This document shows positions 52,704 through 60,644 of a DNA stretch of 64,000 nucleotides, one piece after another. The stretch lies in the NCBI RefSeq assembly GCF_025961575.1, contig NZ_JAOQNX010000024.1, positions 20,859 to 84,858 of the forward strand, read 5' to 3'. The position numbers and the translations under genes were made by a program. Under the pieces are notes generated by a model, which was not told where the DNA came from, made no database searches, and saw only the letters and a program-made list of their open reading frames with translations. The first letter of the stretch is position 1. Each line of letters opens with the position of its first letter. Source of the DNA: Rhodoblastus acidophilus (GTDB lineage: Bacteria > Pseudomonadota > Alphaproteobacteria > Rhizobiales > Beijerinckiaceae).

Positions 52704-52961
52704 ATGCCTCACTCTTCGACACTTCTCGCCGAGCCCGTTTCGGCCCCCTCGCAATGCGCGGCCTGCGCCGCCGACTGCCTGGAAGCCTGTTTCAACGACG
52801 CCATCGTCGCCGCGGAGCGCGGCGGCGTCGAAATCCTGGAAGACAATTGCGCCGGCTGCGGCGCCTGCGTCCCCGCCTGCGACTTCGGCCTCATCCGCCT
52901 GCAGGATGGCGTCGCCCAGTTCCGCCTGCCCGCCGCTTCGGCAAAAGCCCCCCGCCCTTAA
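52704..52961 (+). CDS. 2[4Fe-4S] ferredoxin of the corrinoid operon
   Basis: 85 aa. Two cluster motifs, CAACAADCLEAC and CAGCGACVPAC (CxxCxxCxxxC), in a dicluster ferredoxin fold; first motif has CxxCxxxC spacing with one extra residue. Probable electron donor for reductive reactivation of the corrinoid (Co(II) to Co(I)) by the RamA-like protein. Start ATG at 52704 was chosen over an in-frame start at 52650, which would add a non-conserved leader. First gene of the operon; 24 bases to the next. Confidence 0.85.
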   Translation: MPHSSTLLAEPVSAPSQCAACAADCLEACFNDAIVAAERGGVEILEDNCAGCGACVPACDFGLIRLQDGVAQFRLPAASAKAPRP

Positions 52962-52985
52962 CCCCGCCCCATTGGGAGTGAATGC

Positions 52986-53651
52986 ATGTCCGCCGACGAA
53001 CAAAAGAGACTTTACGAGCAATTGGCGACCGCCGTCTTCGAGCTGGACGAACAGCTGACCAAGCTGCTGTCGCAGGAAGTGCTGGATCGCGGCTATGACG
53101 CCTGGCAGGCGGTCGAGCGCGGACTTCTGGAGGGCGTCAACCGCGCCGGCCGGCTGTTCGACGAGGAGGAATATTTCGTTCCCGAACTGCTGATCGCCGC
53201 CGACGCCATGTATGCCGGCCTCGCCATCCTGCGTCCGCACATCAAGACCCACCACTCCGGTTTCAACCGCCGCGTCGTCATCGGCGTCGTCCAGGGCGAC
53301 ACCCATGACATCGGCAAGAATCTGGTGCGCATCATGCTCGAAGTCGCCGGCTTTGAAGTCCACGATCTCGGCCGCGACGTGCCGCCGCAAAAATTCGTCG
53401 AGACCGCCATTGCGGTGAAGGCCGACCTGATCGCCCTCTCCACCCTGATGACCACCACCATGGAGCGCATGGGCGAAGTGGTCTCGATTCTCGAAGCCGA
53501 AAAGGTGCGCAACCGCTTCAAGGTGATCGTCGGCGGCTCGCCGCTGTCGCAGCAGTTTTCGGATCGCATCGGCGCCGACGGCTATGCGCCCAAGGCGGCG
53601 CAGGCCGTCGAACTCGCCAAACGTCTCGTCGGATTGAGCAACGCCGCATGA
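52986..53651 (+). CDS. corrinoid protein (MtaC/MtbC/MtvC type)
   Basis: 221 aa methyl-carrier. An N-terminal helical cap domain (about residues 5-90), then the B12-binding Rossmann domain with the base-off/His-on motif GDTHDIG (104-110), whose His107 would be the lower cobalt ligand; VIVGGSPLSQQF completes the nucleotide-loop pocket. It cycles between Co(I) and methyl-Co(III) as it receives a methyl group from the donor and gives it to an acceptor. Its stop overlaps the next gene by four bases (ATGA). Confidence 0.93.
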   Translation: MSADEQKRLYEQLATAVFELDEQLTKLLSQEVLDRGYDAWQAVERGLLEGVNRAGRLFDEEEYFVPELLIAADAMYAGLAILRPHIKTHHSGFNRRVVIGVVQGDTHDIGKNLVRIMLEVAGFEVHDLGRDVPPQKFVETAIAVKADLIALSTLMTTTMERMGEVVSILEAEKVRNRFKVIVGGSPLSQQFSDRIGADGYAPKAAQAVELAKRLVGLSNAA

Positions 53652-54727
53652 CCATCTCCATTCGCACCGAAACCCGCGAGGAGCTGACGCCGCTCGAGCG
53701 CGTCGTGCTGGCCTTGCAATACAAGAAACCCGATCGCGTCCCCGCGGCGCCGCTGGTCTGCGGCGCCTCCTGCCGCGTGCTGGGCTATTCCTACGACCGC
53801 TGGTCGCAGGACCCGAAAGTGGCCGTCGCCAGCCTGCTCGCTGCGCAGGACCTGATCGAATTCGACGGTTTTCTCACCCTGGTCGATCTCTCCGTCGAAG
53901 CCGAGGATTTCGGCCAGGAAGTGCTCTTTCCCGAACGCAGCACCGCCGCGCCCAATTTCGACAACCCCTTCATCAAGACCGCCGACGATTACATCAAGGT
54001 CAAACCGGTGGATCCGCGCAAGTCGCGGCGCATGTCGACGGTGATCGAGATCGTGCGCGGGCTGGTGGAGGCGCGCGGCGACCGCGTGCCGACCATGGGG
54101 TTTGTCTATGGCCCGCTCGGCGTGCTCTCGCAGATTCGCGGCCATGCCGAACTCTTCAAGGACATCATCCGCCATCCCGACCGGGTGCTGGAGGCGGTGC
54201 ACACGATCAACAATGTGCTGATCGAATATGCCAAGGCGCAGATCGAGGCCGGCGCGCACGCCATCGTGCTCGACCCCCTCTATTCCTCCGCGAGCATTTT
54301 GAAGAAATCCACCTGGGTGAAATTCGAGGCCGAAATCTTCAAATCGGTGGCCGACGCCATCCGCGACGCCGGCGTGCCGGTGATCGTGCACAATTGCGGC
54401 GGCGGCGTCTATTTCGACGCGGTGCTGGAGCACATCAGCCCGATCGCCATTTCCCACGCCTATCCCGCGCATGGCTCGGCCAGCTGGAAGCACCACGCCG
54501 ACGCCTGGGCGAAGAAAGTGGTCAGCATCGGCGTCGCCGATCCGGCGAAACTCGGGCATGAATTCTCGCAGGCGCAGGTGCTGGAGGATTGTCGCGAGCA
54601 GATCGAGACGTTTGGGATCGCCGAAGGCGGCTTCATCCTCTCCAGCGGCTGCGAATTCCCGCCCAACGGCAATCTGTTGAGCGCCCGCACCATGGTGCAG
54701 GCGGCGCGGCTTTACGGCCGGTATTGA
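53648..54727 (+). CDS. UroD-fold methyltransferase 1, zinc type (candidate substrate:corrinoid methyltransferase)
   Basis: 359 aa, uroporphyrinogen decarboxylase superfamily, the MtaA/MtbA/CmuA/MtvB group. Zinc-site residues H248-x-C250 (VHNCGG) and C335 (SSGCEFPP) are intact. It is distinct from the two paralogues that follow, with a longer N-terminus (LTPLERVVLALQYKKPDRVPAAPLVCGASC). Its position right after the corrinoid protein and its divergence from the MtaA-like pair make it the better candidate for the donor-specific enzyme. Vanillate-type O-demethylases (MtvB) belong to this superfamily, but the substrate is not predictable. Confidence 0.85.
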   Translation: MTISIRTETREELTPLERVVLALQYKKPDRVPAAPLVCGASCRVLGYSYDRWSQDPKVAVASLLAAQDLIEFDGFLTLVDLSVEAEDFGQEVLFPERSTAAPNFDNPFIKTADDYIKVKPVDPRKSRRMSTVIEIVRGLVEARGDRVPTMGFVYGPLGVLSQIRGHAELFKDIIRHPDRVLEAVHTINNVLIEYAKAQIEAGAHAIVLDPLYSSASILKKSTWVKFEAEIFKSVADAIRDAGVPVIVHNCGGGVYFDAVLEHISPIAISHAYPAHGSASWKHHADAWAKKVVSIGVADPAKLGHEFSQAQVLEDCREQIETFGIAEGGFILSSGCEFPPNGNLLSARTMVQAARLYGRY

Positions 54728-54729
54728 GC

Positions 54730-55776
54730 ATGAGCCTCGATCGCCGTGAACGGTTTGTCCGCGCGCTGGCGCGGCAGCCGCTGGATCGCGCGCCGGTGAT
54801 CTGCACCGGCGGCAGCATGACCGCGACGCCCGATGAGGTCGTGGCGCTTTCGGGATATGCCCTGCCCGAAGCGCATGGCGACGCCGCCGCCATGGCCGGA
54901 CTGGCCCTGGCGGCGGCCCGCATCACCGGCTTCGAATCGGTGGGCGTGCCGCTATGCGTCACCGTCGAAGCCGAGGTTTTTGGCGCGGAAATCGACCTGG
55001 GCGACGCCCGCACCGAGGCGCGGATCGTGCGCGAGCCCTACGCCTCGGTCTCCGACGTAACCCTGCCCCCCGTCGAAGACTTGTTGCAGCGCGGGCGCGC
55101 GCAGATTTCCGTGGAGGCGGTGCGCCTGCTGGCGCAACAAGCCGGCGACCTGCCGATCATCGCCAATCTGATCGGCCCGGTCAGCATCGCCGCCGCCGTG
55201 GTCGAGCCCACCGCCTTCCTGCGCGAATTGCGGACAAAGCCCGCGGAAACCGCGGCGCTCTCGGCGCGCGCCACCGACTTCCTCATCGCCTGGGCGCTCC
55301 AGTTGATCGAGGCCGGCGCCGACGCCATCGCCATCCACGAGGACACAGTTACGCCCGCGCTGGTGGGACCGCGCACGTTCGAGCAGGCGGTTGTCCCGCA
55401 TCTGCGAAGGCTGGTGGAGGCGATTCATGAGGCGGGCGGGCGCGTGCTGCTGCACATGTGCGGCGCGCTCGGCCGGTCGGCGGAGGCCGTCGCGCGTCTT
55501 GGCGTCGACGCCTATATTCCCGACGCTTCGCTCAGCGTCGCCGATCTGCACAAGAGCCTGCCGGGCGCCGCGCTGATCGGCAACATCAGCACCTTTCTGC
55601 TGCACCAGGGCGAGCCGAAAGGCATCGCCAAACTGGCGGCGCGCCTGTCGGGCCCCGGCGGGTTCGACGCGCTGTCGCCGACCTGCGGCATGTCCAGCAT
55701 CACGCCGCTGCAAAACATTCTCGCAATGACTTCGGCCAAGAACGCACGGGCCGCACAGGAGTTTTCAAATGTCTGA
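54730..55776 (+). CDS. MtaA/CmuA-like methyltransferase 2, zinc type
   Basis: 348 aa from the ATG at 54730, two bases after the preceding stop. Family start LDRAPVICTGGSMTATPDEV; zinc site H242-x-C244 (LLHMCG) and C319 (SPTCGMSS). Paralogue of the next gene (shared RAPVICTGG, TGFE-SVGVPLCVTVEAEVFGAEI pattern). MtaA-type enzymes move a methyl group between a corrinoid protein and coenzyme M in methanogens; this organism should lack CoM, so the acceptor is unknown. Its 3' end overlaps the next gene by eight bases. Confidence 0.85.
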   Translation: MSLDRRERFVRALARQPLDRAPVICTGGSMTATPDEVVALSGYALPEAHGDAAAMAGLALAAARITGFESVGVPLCVTVEAEVFGAEIDLGDARTEARIVREPYASVSDVTLPPVEDLLQRGRAQISVEAVRLLAQQAGDLPIIANLIGPVSIAAAVVEPTAFLRELRTKPAETAALSARATDFLIAWALQLIEAGADAIAIHEDTVTPALVGPRTFEQAVVPHLRRLVEAIHEAGGRVLLHMCGALGRSAEAVARLGVDAYIPDASLSVADLHKSLPGAALIGNISTFLLHQGEPKGIAKLAARLSGPGGFDALSPTCGMSSITPLQNILAMTSAKNARAAQEFSNV

Positions 55777-56794
55777 CATGGCGCCGCGCGAGCGGCTGAG
55801 CCGCGTGCTCGCCGATCAGCCCGTGGACCGCGCCCCCGTGATCTGCACGGGCGGCATGATGAACGCCGCCGTGGTCCAGGTGATGGACGAGAACGGCCCC
55901 ACCCTGCCCGCCGCGCATTTCGATTCCGAAGGCATGGCGGAGCTGGCGCAACGCGTCCATGCCGCCACCGGCTTCGAAAATCTCGGCGTGCCCTTCTGCA
56001 TGACCGTCGAGCCGGAAATCCTGGGCAGCCGCATCGATCCCGGCACGCTCTCCTGCGAGCCCAAGATCGCCGAGGAAGCCTTCGCCTCCTGCGGCGAGGT
56101 CGAAATCCGCGACGTGAAAAAAATCATCCGCGAGGGCCGCATCGCCACCGTGGTCCAGGCCGCGCATCATTTGCGCAAGCGCAACCCGGACACGCCCGTC
56201 ATCGCCAGCCTGTCCGGCCCGGTCAGCACCGCCGCCTCCGTGGTGACGCCGCTGACCTTTTTGAAAGAATTGCGCACCCGCCCGCAGGACGCTCATCGCG
56301 TGCTCGACTATGTCACGCGGCTGCTGGTCGAATATGCCCGCGAGGTCATCGACAGCGGCGCCGACGTCATCGCCATCGGCGACCCCACGGCGACAGGCGA
56401 AATCCTGGGTCCGCGCATTTTTGAGGATTTCGCCGTGCGCTACCTCAATCAGCTCTGCGACGCCGTCCACGCCAATGGCAAGCAGGTGATCGTCCATATC
56501 TGCGGCGACATGTCGAGGAGCCGCAACCAGCTCGCCGCCATCCACGCCGACGCCATCAGCGTCGACGCGCTGGTCAATCTGAAAAAGCTCAAGGAAGATT
56601 TTCCGCAAATCAACACGATGGGCAATGTCAGCACCGCTTTGCTCGAGTTCGGCGAGGCCGAGAAGGTTTCGCGCAACACGGCGCGGCTGATCCGCGACGG
56701 CATCGACATCATCTCGCCGGCCTGCGGCTTGAGCACCTCGACCGGGCTCGATAACATTCGCGCCCTGACCGCCACCGTGAAGGAACACGCCTGA
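55769..56794 (+). CDS. MtaA/CmuA-like methyltransferase 3, zinc type
   Basis: 341 aa. RAPVICTGGMMNAAVVQVMDENG and GFENLGVPFCMTVEPEILGSRI are close to MtaA/CmuA N-terminal sequences; zinc site H243-x-C245 (VIVHICG) and C319 (SPACGLST). A tandem paralogue of methyltransferase 2; both keep all zinc ligands, so both may be active with different partners or directions. Its stop overlaps the start of the activator gene (TGATG). Confidence 0.87.
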   Translation: MSDMAPRERLSRVLADQPVDRAPVICTGGMMNAAVVQVMDENGPTLPAAHFDSEGMAELAQRVHAATGFENLGVPFCMTVEPEILGSRIDPGTLSCEPKIAEEAFASCGEVEIRDVKKIIREGRIATVVQAAHHLRKRNPDTPVIASLSGPVSTAASVVTPLTFLKELRTRPQDAHRVLDYVTRLLVEYAREVIDSGADVIAIGDPTATGEILGPRIFEDFAVRYLNQLCDAVHANGKQVIVHICGDMSRSRNQLAAIHADAISVDALVNLKKLKEDFPQINTMGNVSTALLEFGEAEKVSRNTARLIRDGIDIISPACGLSTSTGLDNIRALTATVKEHA

Positions 56795-58494
56795 TGCCTC
56801 AGGTGCATTTCCGCTCCCACGACATCCGTATCGAGGTTGAAGAAGGAACCTCGCTTCTCGACGCCGCGCGGCGCGGCCGCGTTCGCCTGGAGGCGCCCTG
56901 CAACGGCGCCGGCACCTGCGGCAAATGCAAGGTGCGTCTGGATGAGGTGGCCCGCCGCGTCGCGCATGTCGTCGACAGCCGCAAGCTCAGCGACGAGGAC
57001 CGCCGCGACGGCTGGGCCCTGCTTTGCACCACGCTGGTCGAGGGCGACATCGCGCTCGACCTGCCGGCGGGCGCCGAACTCGGCCTGCGCATCCTGGAAC
57101 ATGGCAAGCAGGTCGATCTGCCGCTGAGCCCCTGGATCGGCAAGCGCTTTCATCCCGAACGCAATGTCACGGAAATCCTCTCCGGCGGGGACGTGCTGGC
57201 GGAGGAGCCCGGCGACACCAGCGCGCGCGCCTATGGCGTGGCGGTGGACATTGGCAGCACCACCATCGTGGCTTCGCTCATCGACCTCGGAACGGGCTCG
57301 CATGTGGGGGCGGCCTCGGCGCTCAACCCGCAGGCGCGCCACGCCCAGGATGTTCTGTCGCGCATAAAACTCGGCTCCACCTCCGAAGGCCTGGCTTTGC
57401 TGAACGCCGAGGTCACGGCCGAAATCAACCGGCTGATCACGTCGCTCGCCATTGAAGCCAACATTCCACGCCGGCGCATCTATGAAGTGGTCCTGGCCGG
57501 CAACACCTGCATGCTGCACCTCGCCGCGCGCGTCGATCCCGAGCCGCTCGGCCGCTATCCCTACACGCCGACGCTCATGGGCGACGTGCATTATCCCGCC
57601 AAGGCGCTGGGCCTGATCATCTCGCCGTTCGGCCTCGCCTATTTCCCCCCGGTCGTGTCCGGCTTCGTCGGCGCCGACATCACCGCCGGCATGCTGTCGG
57701 CGAGCCTCGCCGAGGAAAAGGGCGTGACCCTGTTCGTCGACATCGGCACCAATGGCGAAATGGTTTTGGCGCGCGACGGCCATCTTCAGGCGACCTCGAC
57801 GGCGGCCGGTCCGGCCTTCGAGGGCATGAACATCGCCTGCGGCATGCGCGCCGCAAGAGGCGCCATCGAGCGCGTCAGTCTTGACGGCGGCGACGTGACG
57901 GTCAAAACCATCGACGACGCTCCGGCGGCGGGCCTGTGCGGCAGCGGCCTGCTCGATGCGGTCGCCGAACTCGCCGTCCATGGCGTGGTCGAACCCTCCG
58001 GGCGCTTCACCAAAAATCGCGGCGCCCTGCCCCCGGGCCTGCAGGCGCGCTTTGGCGAGCGCGACGGCAAGCCGGTCTTCCATCTCACGCCGGACGTCTA
58101 TTTGTCCCAGGGCGACATAAGGCAGGTGCAGCTCGCCAAGGGCGCCGTACGCGCGGGCATTGACGTGCTGCTGCGGCGCAACGGGCTGACCGCCGCTGAT
58201 GTGGACCGGGCGCTGATCGCCGGCTCCTTCGGCTATCACCTCACCGTGCGCAGCCTGATCGACATCGGCCTGTTCCCGCCGGAATTCGACGGCAAGGCGA
58301 TCTATGTCGGCAACACCTCGCGCACAGGCGCCGAGGCCCTGCTGACCCACGCGCCGAGCCGAGACGCCCTGGTCGGCCTGGTGCGTTCGGTCGAAGCGGT
58401 CGAACTCGCCAATGACGAGGCCTTCACAAAAGTCTTCGTCGCCGCCATGGCCTTTCCCCGTCCGCACCGGCCCGCGCTGGAAGATGTGGCGTGA
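56794..58494 (+). CDS. corrinoid activation protein, RamA/RACE-like (2Fe-2S ferredoxin plus ASKHA domain, DUF4445)
   Basis: 566 aa. An N-terminal ferredoxin domain with plant-type ligands C36, C42, C45 and C78 (PCNGAGTCGKC and LLCTT), a linker, then an ASKHA ATPase domain: VDIGSTTIVASLIDL (about 151), VLAGNTCMLHL, FVDIGTNGEMVL, GLCGSGLLDAVAEL and IAGSFGYHLTVRSLIDIGLFP. RACE proteins reduce inactive Co(II) to Co(I) at the cost of ATP. Presence in the operon supports corrinoid methyl transfer rather than other B12 chemistry. Overlaps the next gene (GTGA). Confidence 0.93.
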   Translation: MPQVHFRSHDIRIEVEEGTSLLDAARRGRVRLEAPCNGAGTCGKCKVRLDEVARRVAHVVDSRKLSDEDRRDGWALLCTTLVEGDIALDLPAGAELGLRILEHGKQVDLPLSPWIGKRFHPERNVTEILSGGDVLAEEPGDTSARAYGVAVDIGSTTIVASLIDLGTGSHVGAASALNPQARHAQDVLSRIKLGSTSEGLALLNAEVTAEINRLITSLAIEANIPRRRIYEVVLAGNTCMLHLAARVDPEPLGRYPYTPTLMGDVHYPAKALGLIISPFGLAYFPPVVSGFVGADITAGMLSASLAEEKGVTLFVDIGTNGEMVLARDGHLQATSTAAGPAFEGMNIACGMRAARGAIERVSLDGGDVTVKTIDDAPAAGLCGSGLLDAVAELAVHGVVEPSGRFTKNRGALPPGLQARFGERDGKPVFHLTPDVYLSQGDIRQVQLAKGAVRAGIDVLLRRNGLTAADVDRALIAGSFGYHLTVRSLIDIGLFPPEFDGKAIYVGNTSRTGAEALLTHAPSRDALVGLVRSVEAVELANDEAFTKVFVAAMAFPRPHRPALEDVA

Positions 58495-59444
58495 CCGGCG
58501 GGGATGCGCGCATTCCCGTCACCCTGGTCACCGGCTTTCTCGGCAGCGGCAAGACCACTTTGCTCACCGCTTTGCTGCGGCGGCCGGAGCTCGGGCCTTT
58601 CGCCGTCGTCATCAATGAATTCGGCGAAATTCCGCTGGATCAGACGCTGATCGGGCGAGTCGAGGGCCAGGTGGCCGTTCTCAGCGGTGGCTGCCTGTGC
58701 TGCGGCATCGGCGGCGACTTTGCGACCACCTTGCTCGACCTGCACGCGCTTCGCGCGGAAAAACCCTTCCAGCGGGTGGTCATCGAGACCAGCGGTCTCG
58801 CCGATCCCGGGCCCCTGCTGGCGCCGCTGGTCCAGGACCTGAAGCTCACCCAGGTTTATCGCGTCGATGGCGTGGTCGCTGTGGTCGACGCCTTGCAGGG
58901 TTTTCGCGAACTCGAACGCCAAAAGGTGAGCGTCAAGCAGGTCGCGCTCGCGGATCGAATCGTGCTGAGCAAGAGCGACATCGCCGCGCCTCTCGCGGTC
59001 GCCCGGTTGAAAGTGCGGCTTGCCGAAATCAATCCCTTCGCGCCCTTCGTCGTCGCCAATCACGGCGCCGTCGAGGGCGCCTGGCTGTTCGATCCGGCGC
59101 CCGGCGCCGCGATCCGCTATGCCGGCTTGCCCGGCGGCAGCGCCCATGACCGCGAGCACGCCCAGGGAATCCGCGCGTTCTGCCTGTGGTTCGACGCGCC
59201 GTTCAGCTGGGACACTTTTGCCGACGCCTTCAGGGGCCTGGCGGAAGCGCATGGCGAGGCGATCCTGCGCCTGAAGGGCGTGCTGAACATCGAGGGACGT
59301 CCGGTCGCCGCCCATGGCGTCCAGCATTTTCTGCATGCGCCCGAACCGCTGGCGGGCTGGCCCGACGACGAGCGCCGCTCGCGCCTCGTGGTGATCGCCG
59401 ACCGGCTGACGGAAACGCAGCTGCGCGACTTCTTTCCCGCCTAA
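58491..59444 (+). CDS. COG0523/CobW-family GTPase metallochaperone
   Basis: 317 aa from the GTG at 58491, which overlaps the preceding stop codon. P-loop GFLGSGKTT (15-23); the COG0523 metal-binding CLCC (68-71, SGGCLCCGI); VIETSGLADP and SKSDI complete the GTPase. The C-terminal CobW_C domain contains LRLKGVLNIEG. Family members deliver zinc or cobalt-related metals to client enzymes. Here the clients could be the three zinc methyltransferases of the same operon; delivery to the corrinoid itself is less likely. Confidence 0.87.
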   Translation: MTGGDARIPVTLVTGFLGSGKTTLLTALLRRPELGPFAVVINEFGEIPLDQTLIGRVEGQVAVLSGGCLCCGIGGDFATTLLDLHALRAEKPFQRVVIETSGLADPGPLLAPLVQDLKLTQVYRVDGVVAVVDALQGFRELERQKVSVKQVALADRIVLSKSDIAAPLAVARLKVRLAEINPFAPFVVANHGAVEGAWLFDPAPGAAIRYAGLPGGSAHDREHAQGIRAFCLWFDAPFSWDTFADAFRGLAEAHGEAILRLKGVLNIEGRPVAAHGVQHFLHAPEPLAGWPDDERRSRLVVIADRLTETQLRDFFPA

Positions 59445-59764
59445 GCTTCTTGATCGCTTAACGGCAATTTCCGCGCGCCCGCCGCGCCGAAGCCGACTTC
59501 ACACACCATCATCTCAGCGTGTTTGCGCCGCCCACTTGGCAGGCGGGGCGGACGCGCGCCGTCTTTTCGGGAAAGCGCCGCAAAGCGCCCCCACATGCGG
59601 CGGAATGTCGCACCTTGCGCACAAAAACCTGAAATTTCGTCAGACCATGCTTCCGATGGGCGGTTCGGCAACACAAAAGTCCATGCCGATGCGATCGCGG
59701 CAAACGCCTGTCTCCGGCGCCTCGTCCAGGCCTGCCGCGACCGGCTTGCTCTGTTGAGAAACAA
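59445..59764. other. untranslated region upstream of pucBA
   Basis: No gene on either strand. It is the regulatory upstream region of the LH2 operon and contains the TGT-N12-ACA site at 59606-59623; GC-rich at the start and richer in A/T beyond about 59590. Confidence 0.55.
59606..59623. promoter_or_regulatory. candidate PpsR/CrtJ operator upstream of pucBA
   Basis: TGTCGCACCTTGCGCACA matches TGT-N12-ACA exactly. PpsR/CrtJ represses puc and bch/crt promoters in the presence of oxygen and often binds pairs of such sites. A near-match with 13 intervening bases (TGT-N13-ACA, 59752-59770) overlaps the -35 region. Confidence 0.6.
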
Positions 59765-59792
59765 TTGACATTTCCTACCGTTTTTATATTCT
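59765..59792 (+). promoter_or_regulatory. sigma-70-type pucBA promoter
   Basis: TTGACA (59765-59770) and TATTCT (59787-59792) with a 16-base spacer, in an AT-rich stretch; a transcription start near 59800 would leave a leader of about 110 bases before pucB. Confidence 0.6.
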
Positions 59793-59908
59793 TATCTTGC
59801 GAACGGCTGATGGCGATGCCGCCGGAGCCTTCGCCGCCCTGCCCCTGGGGCGCGAGACCCGCTTAGCGGTTTCCAAACAAGCAGGGGCGCAACAAGAGAG
59901 GTGTACAG

Positions 59909-60040
59909 ATGGCTGATACGCTCACTCCGGACCAGGCTGAAGAGCTCCACAAACACGTGATCGACGGATCGCGGATTTTCCTGGGCCTCGCCCTGATCGC
60001 GCATTTCCTCGCTTTCACCACCACTCCCTGGCTCCACTAA
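59909..60040 (+). CDS. pucB: light-harvesting 2 (B800-850) beta subunit
   Basis: 43 aa ([20 protein letters not shown] onwards, ending AFTTTPWLH). One transmembrane helix with the B850 bacteriochlorophyll ligand His32 (LIAHFLAF) and the conserved N-terminal H14 and R22 near the B800 site. Very similar to the Rhodoblastus acidophilus LH2 beta peptide. Start preceded by GAGAGGTGTACAG. Followed by pucA after 12 bases, the standard order. Confidence 0.96.
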   Translation: MADTLTPDQAEELHKHVIDGSRIFLGLALIAHFLAFTTTPWLH

Positions 60041-60052
60041 GAGGCTCGCCCC

Positions 60053-60274
60053 ATGACCACTCAAGCTAAGATCTGGACGGTTGTCCCCCCGAGCGTCGGA
60101 CTGCCGCTCTTTCTCGGCTCCGTGACGGTGATCGCGATCCTCGTGCATCTGGCGGTCCTGACCCACACCACCTGGTTCCCGGCTTACTGGCAGGGCGGCG
60201 TGAAGAAGGCGGCGGCCGTCGAAGCTGTGCCGAAACCGGTCGCTTCGCTGCCGAGCGGCGTCATCGCGAACTGA
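60053..60274 (+). CDS. pucA: light-harvesting 2 (B800-850) alpha subunit
   Basis: 73 aa. One transmembrane helix with the ligand His32 (ILVHLA). The C-terminal Tyr45-Trp46 pair in FPAYWQGG is retained; these hydrogen-bond the B850 acetyl groups, so this is a B850 and not a B820 form. The tail beyond GGVKKAA (about 20 residues, Pro/Val-rich) is longer than in the strain 10050 alpha peptide I remember. No pucC follows. Confidence 0.95.
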   Translation: MTTQAKIWTVVPPSVGLPLFLGSVTVIAILVHLAVLTHTTWFPAYWQGGVKKAAAVEAVPKPVASLPSGVIAN

Positions 60275-60290
60275 CGACATCGCACGAATT

Positions 60291-60434
60291 GACGCCTGCC
60301 GGTTTTCGGCAGGCGTCGACAAGGCGGCTCGATGCGCCCGGGTCGACAGAACGACACTCTCGCTGCGGAACGTCCACCCCGCAACCGGGAGACCGTCGGA
60401 ACTGAATGGCCTCCCCGTGAGGCCATTCCTTTTT
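60291..60434 (+). terminator. stabilising hairpin and intrinsic terminator of pucBA
   Basis: First hairpin GACGCCTGCCG/CGGCAGGCGTC (60291-60301 and 60307-60317) without a T-run, 16 bases after the stop codon, of the type that protects puc mRNA ends. Second, GAATGGCCTC/GAGGCCATTC (60404-60413 and 60419-60428) followed by CTTTTTCC, is a regular terminator. Confidence 0.8.
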
Positions 60435-60644
60435 CCGACCGCGGCGCAGCCCATTCAGTTTCGCCGGAGGACGTGCCCTACCCCGCCTTTCCGACATAAG
60501 TTCGCCCCCGCTATCTCTCCTCGGTGCGCGGGCGTAAGGCAGGCGGCGCCGAGACCTCCGACGCTTTTGCGGCGCCGCCTGTTCCTTTCATGTTTCTTTA
60601 TTTCCTCGCGATTGGCGCGCCGCGCAGCCGGCGCGATGCGCGAG
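60435..60644. other. intergenic region between the LH2 terminator and the HAD gene
   Basis: No gene recognised. A long inverted repeat, AGGCGGCGCCG (60541-60551) and CGGCGCCGCCT (60570-60580), lies downstream of the leftward HAD gene and might end its transcript, though no clear T-run follows in that direction. Confidence 0.5.
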
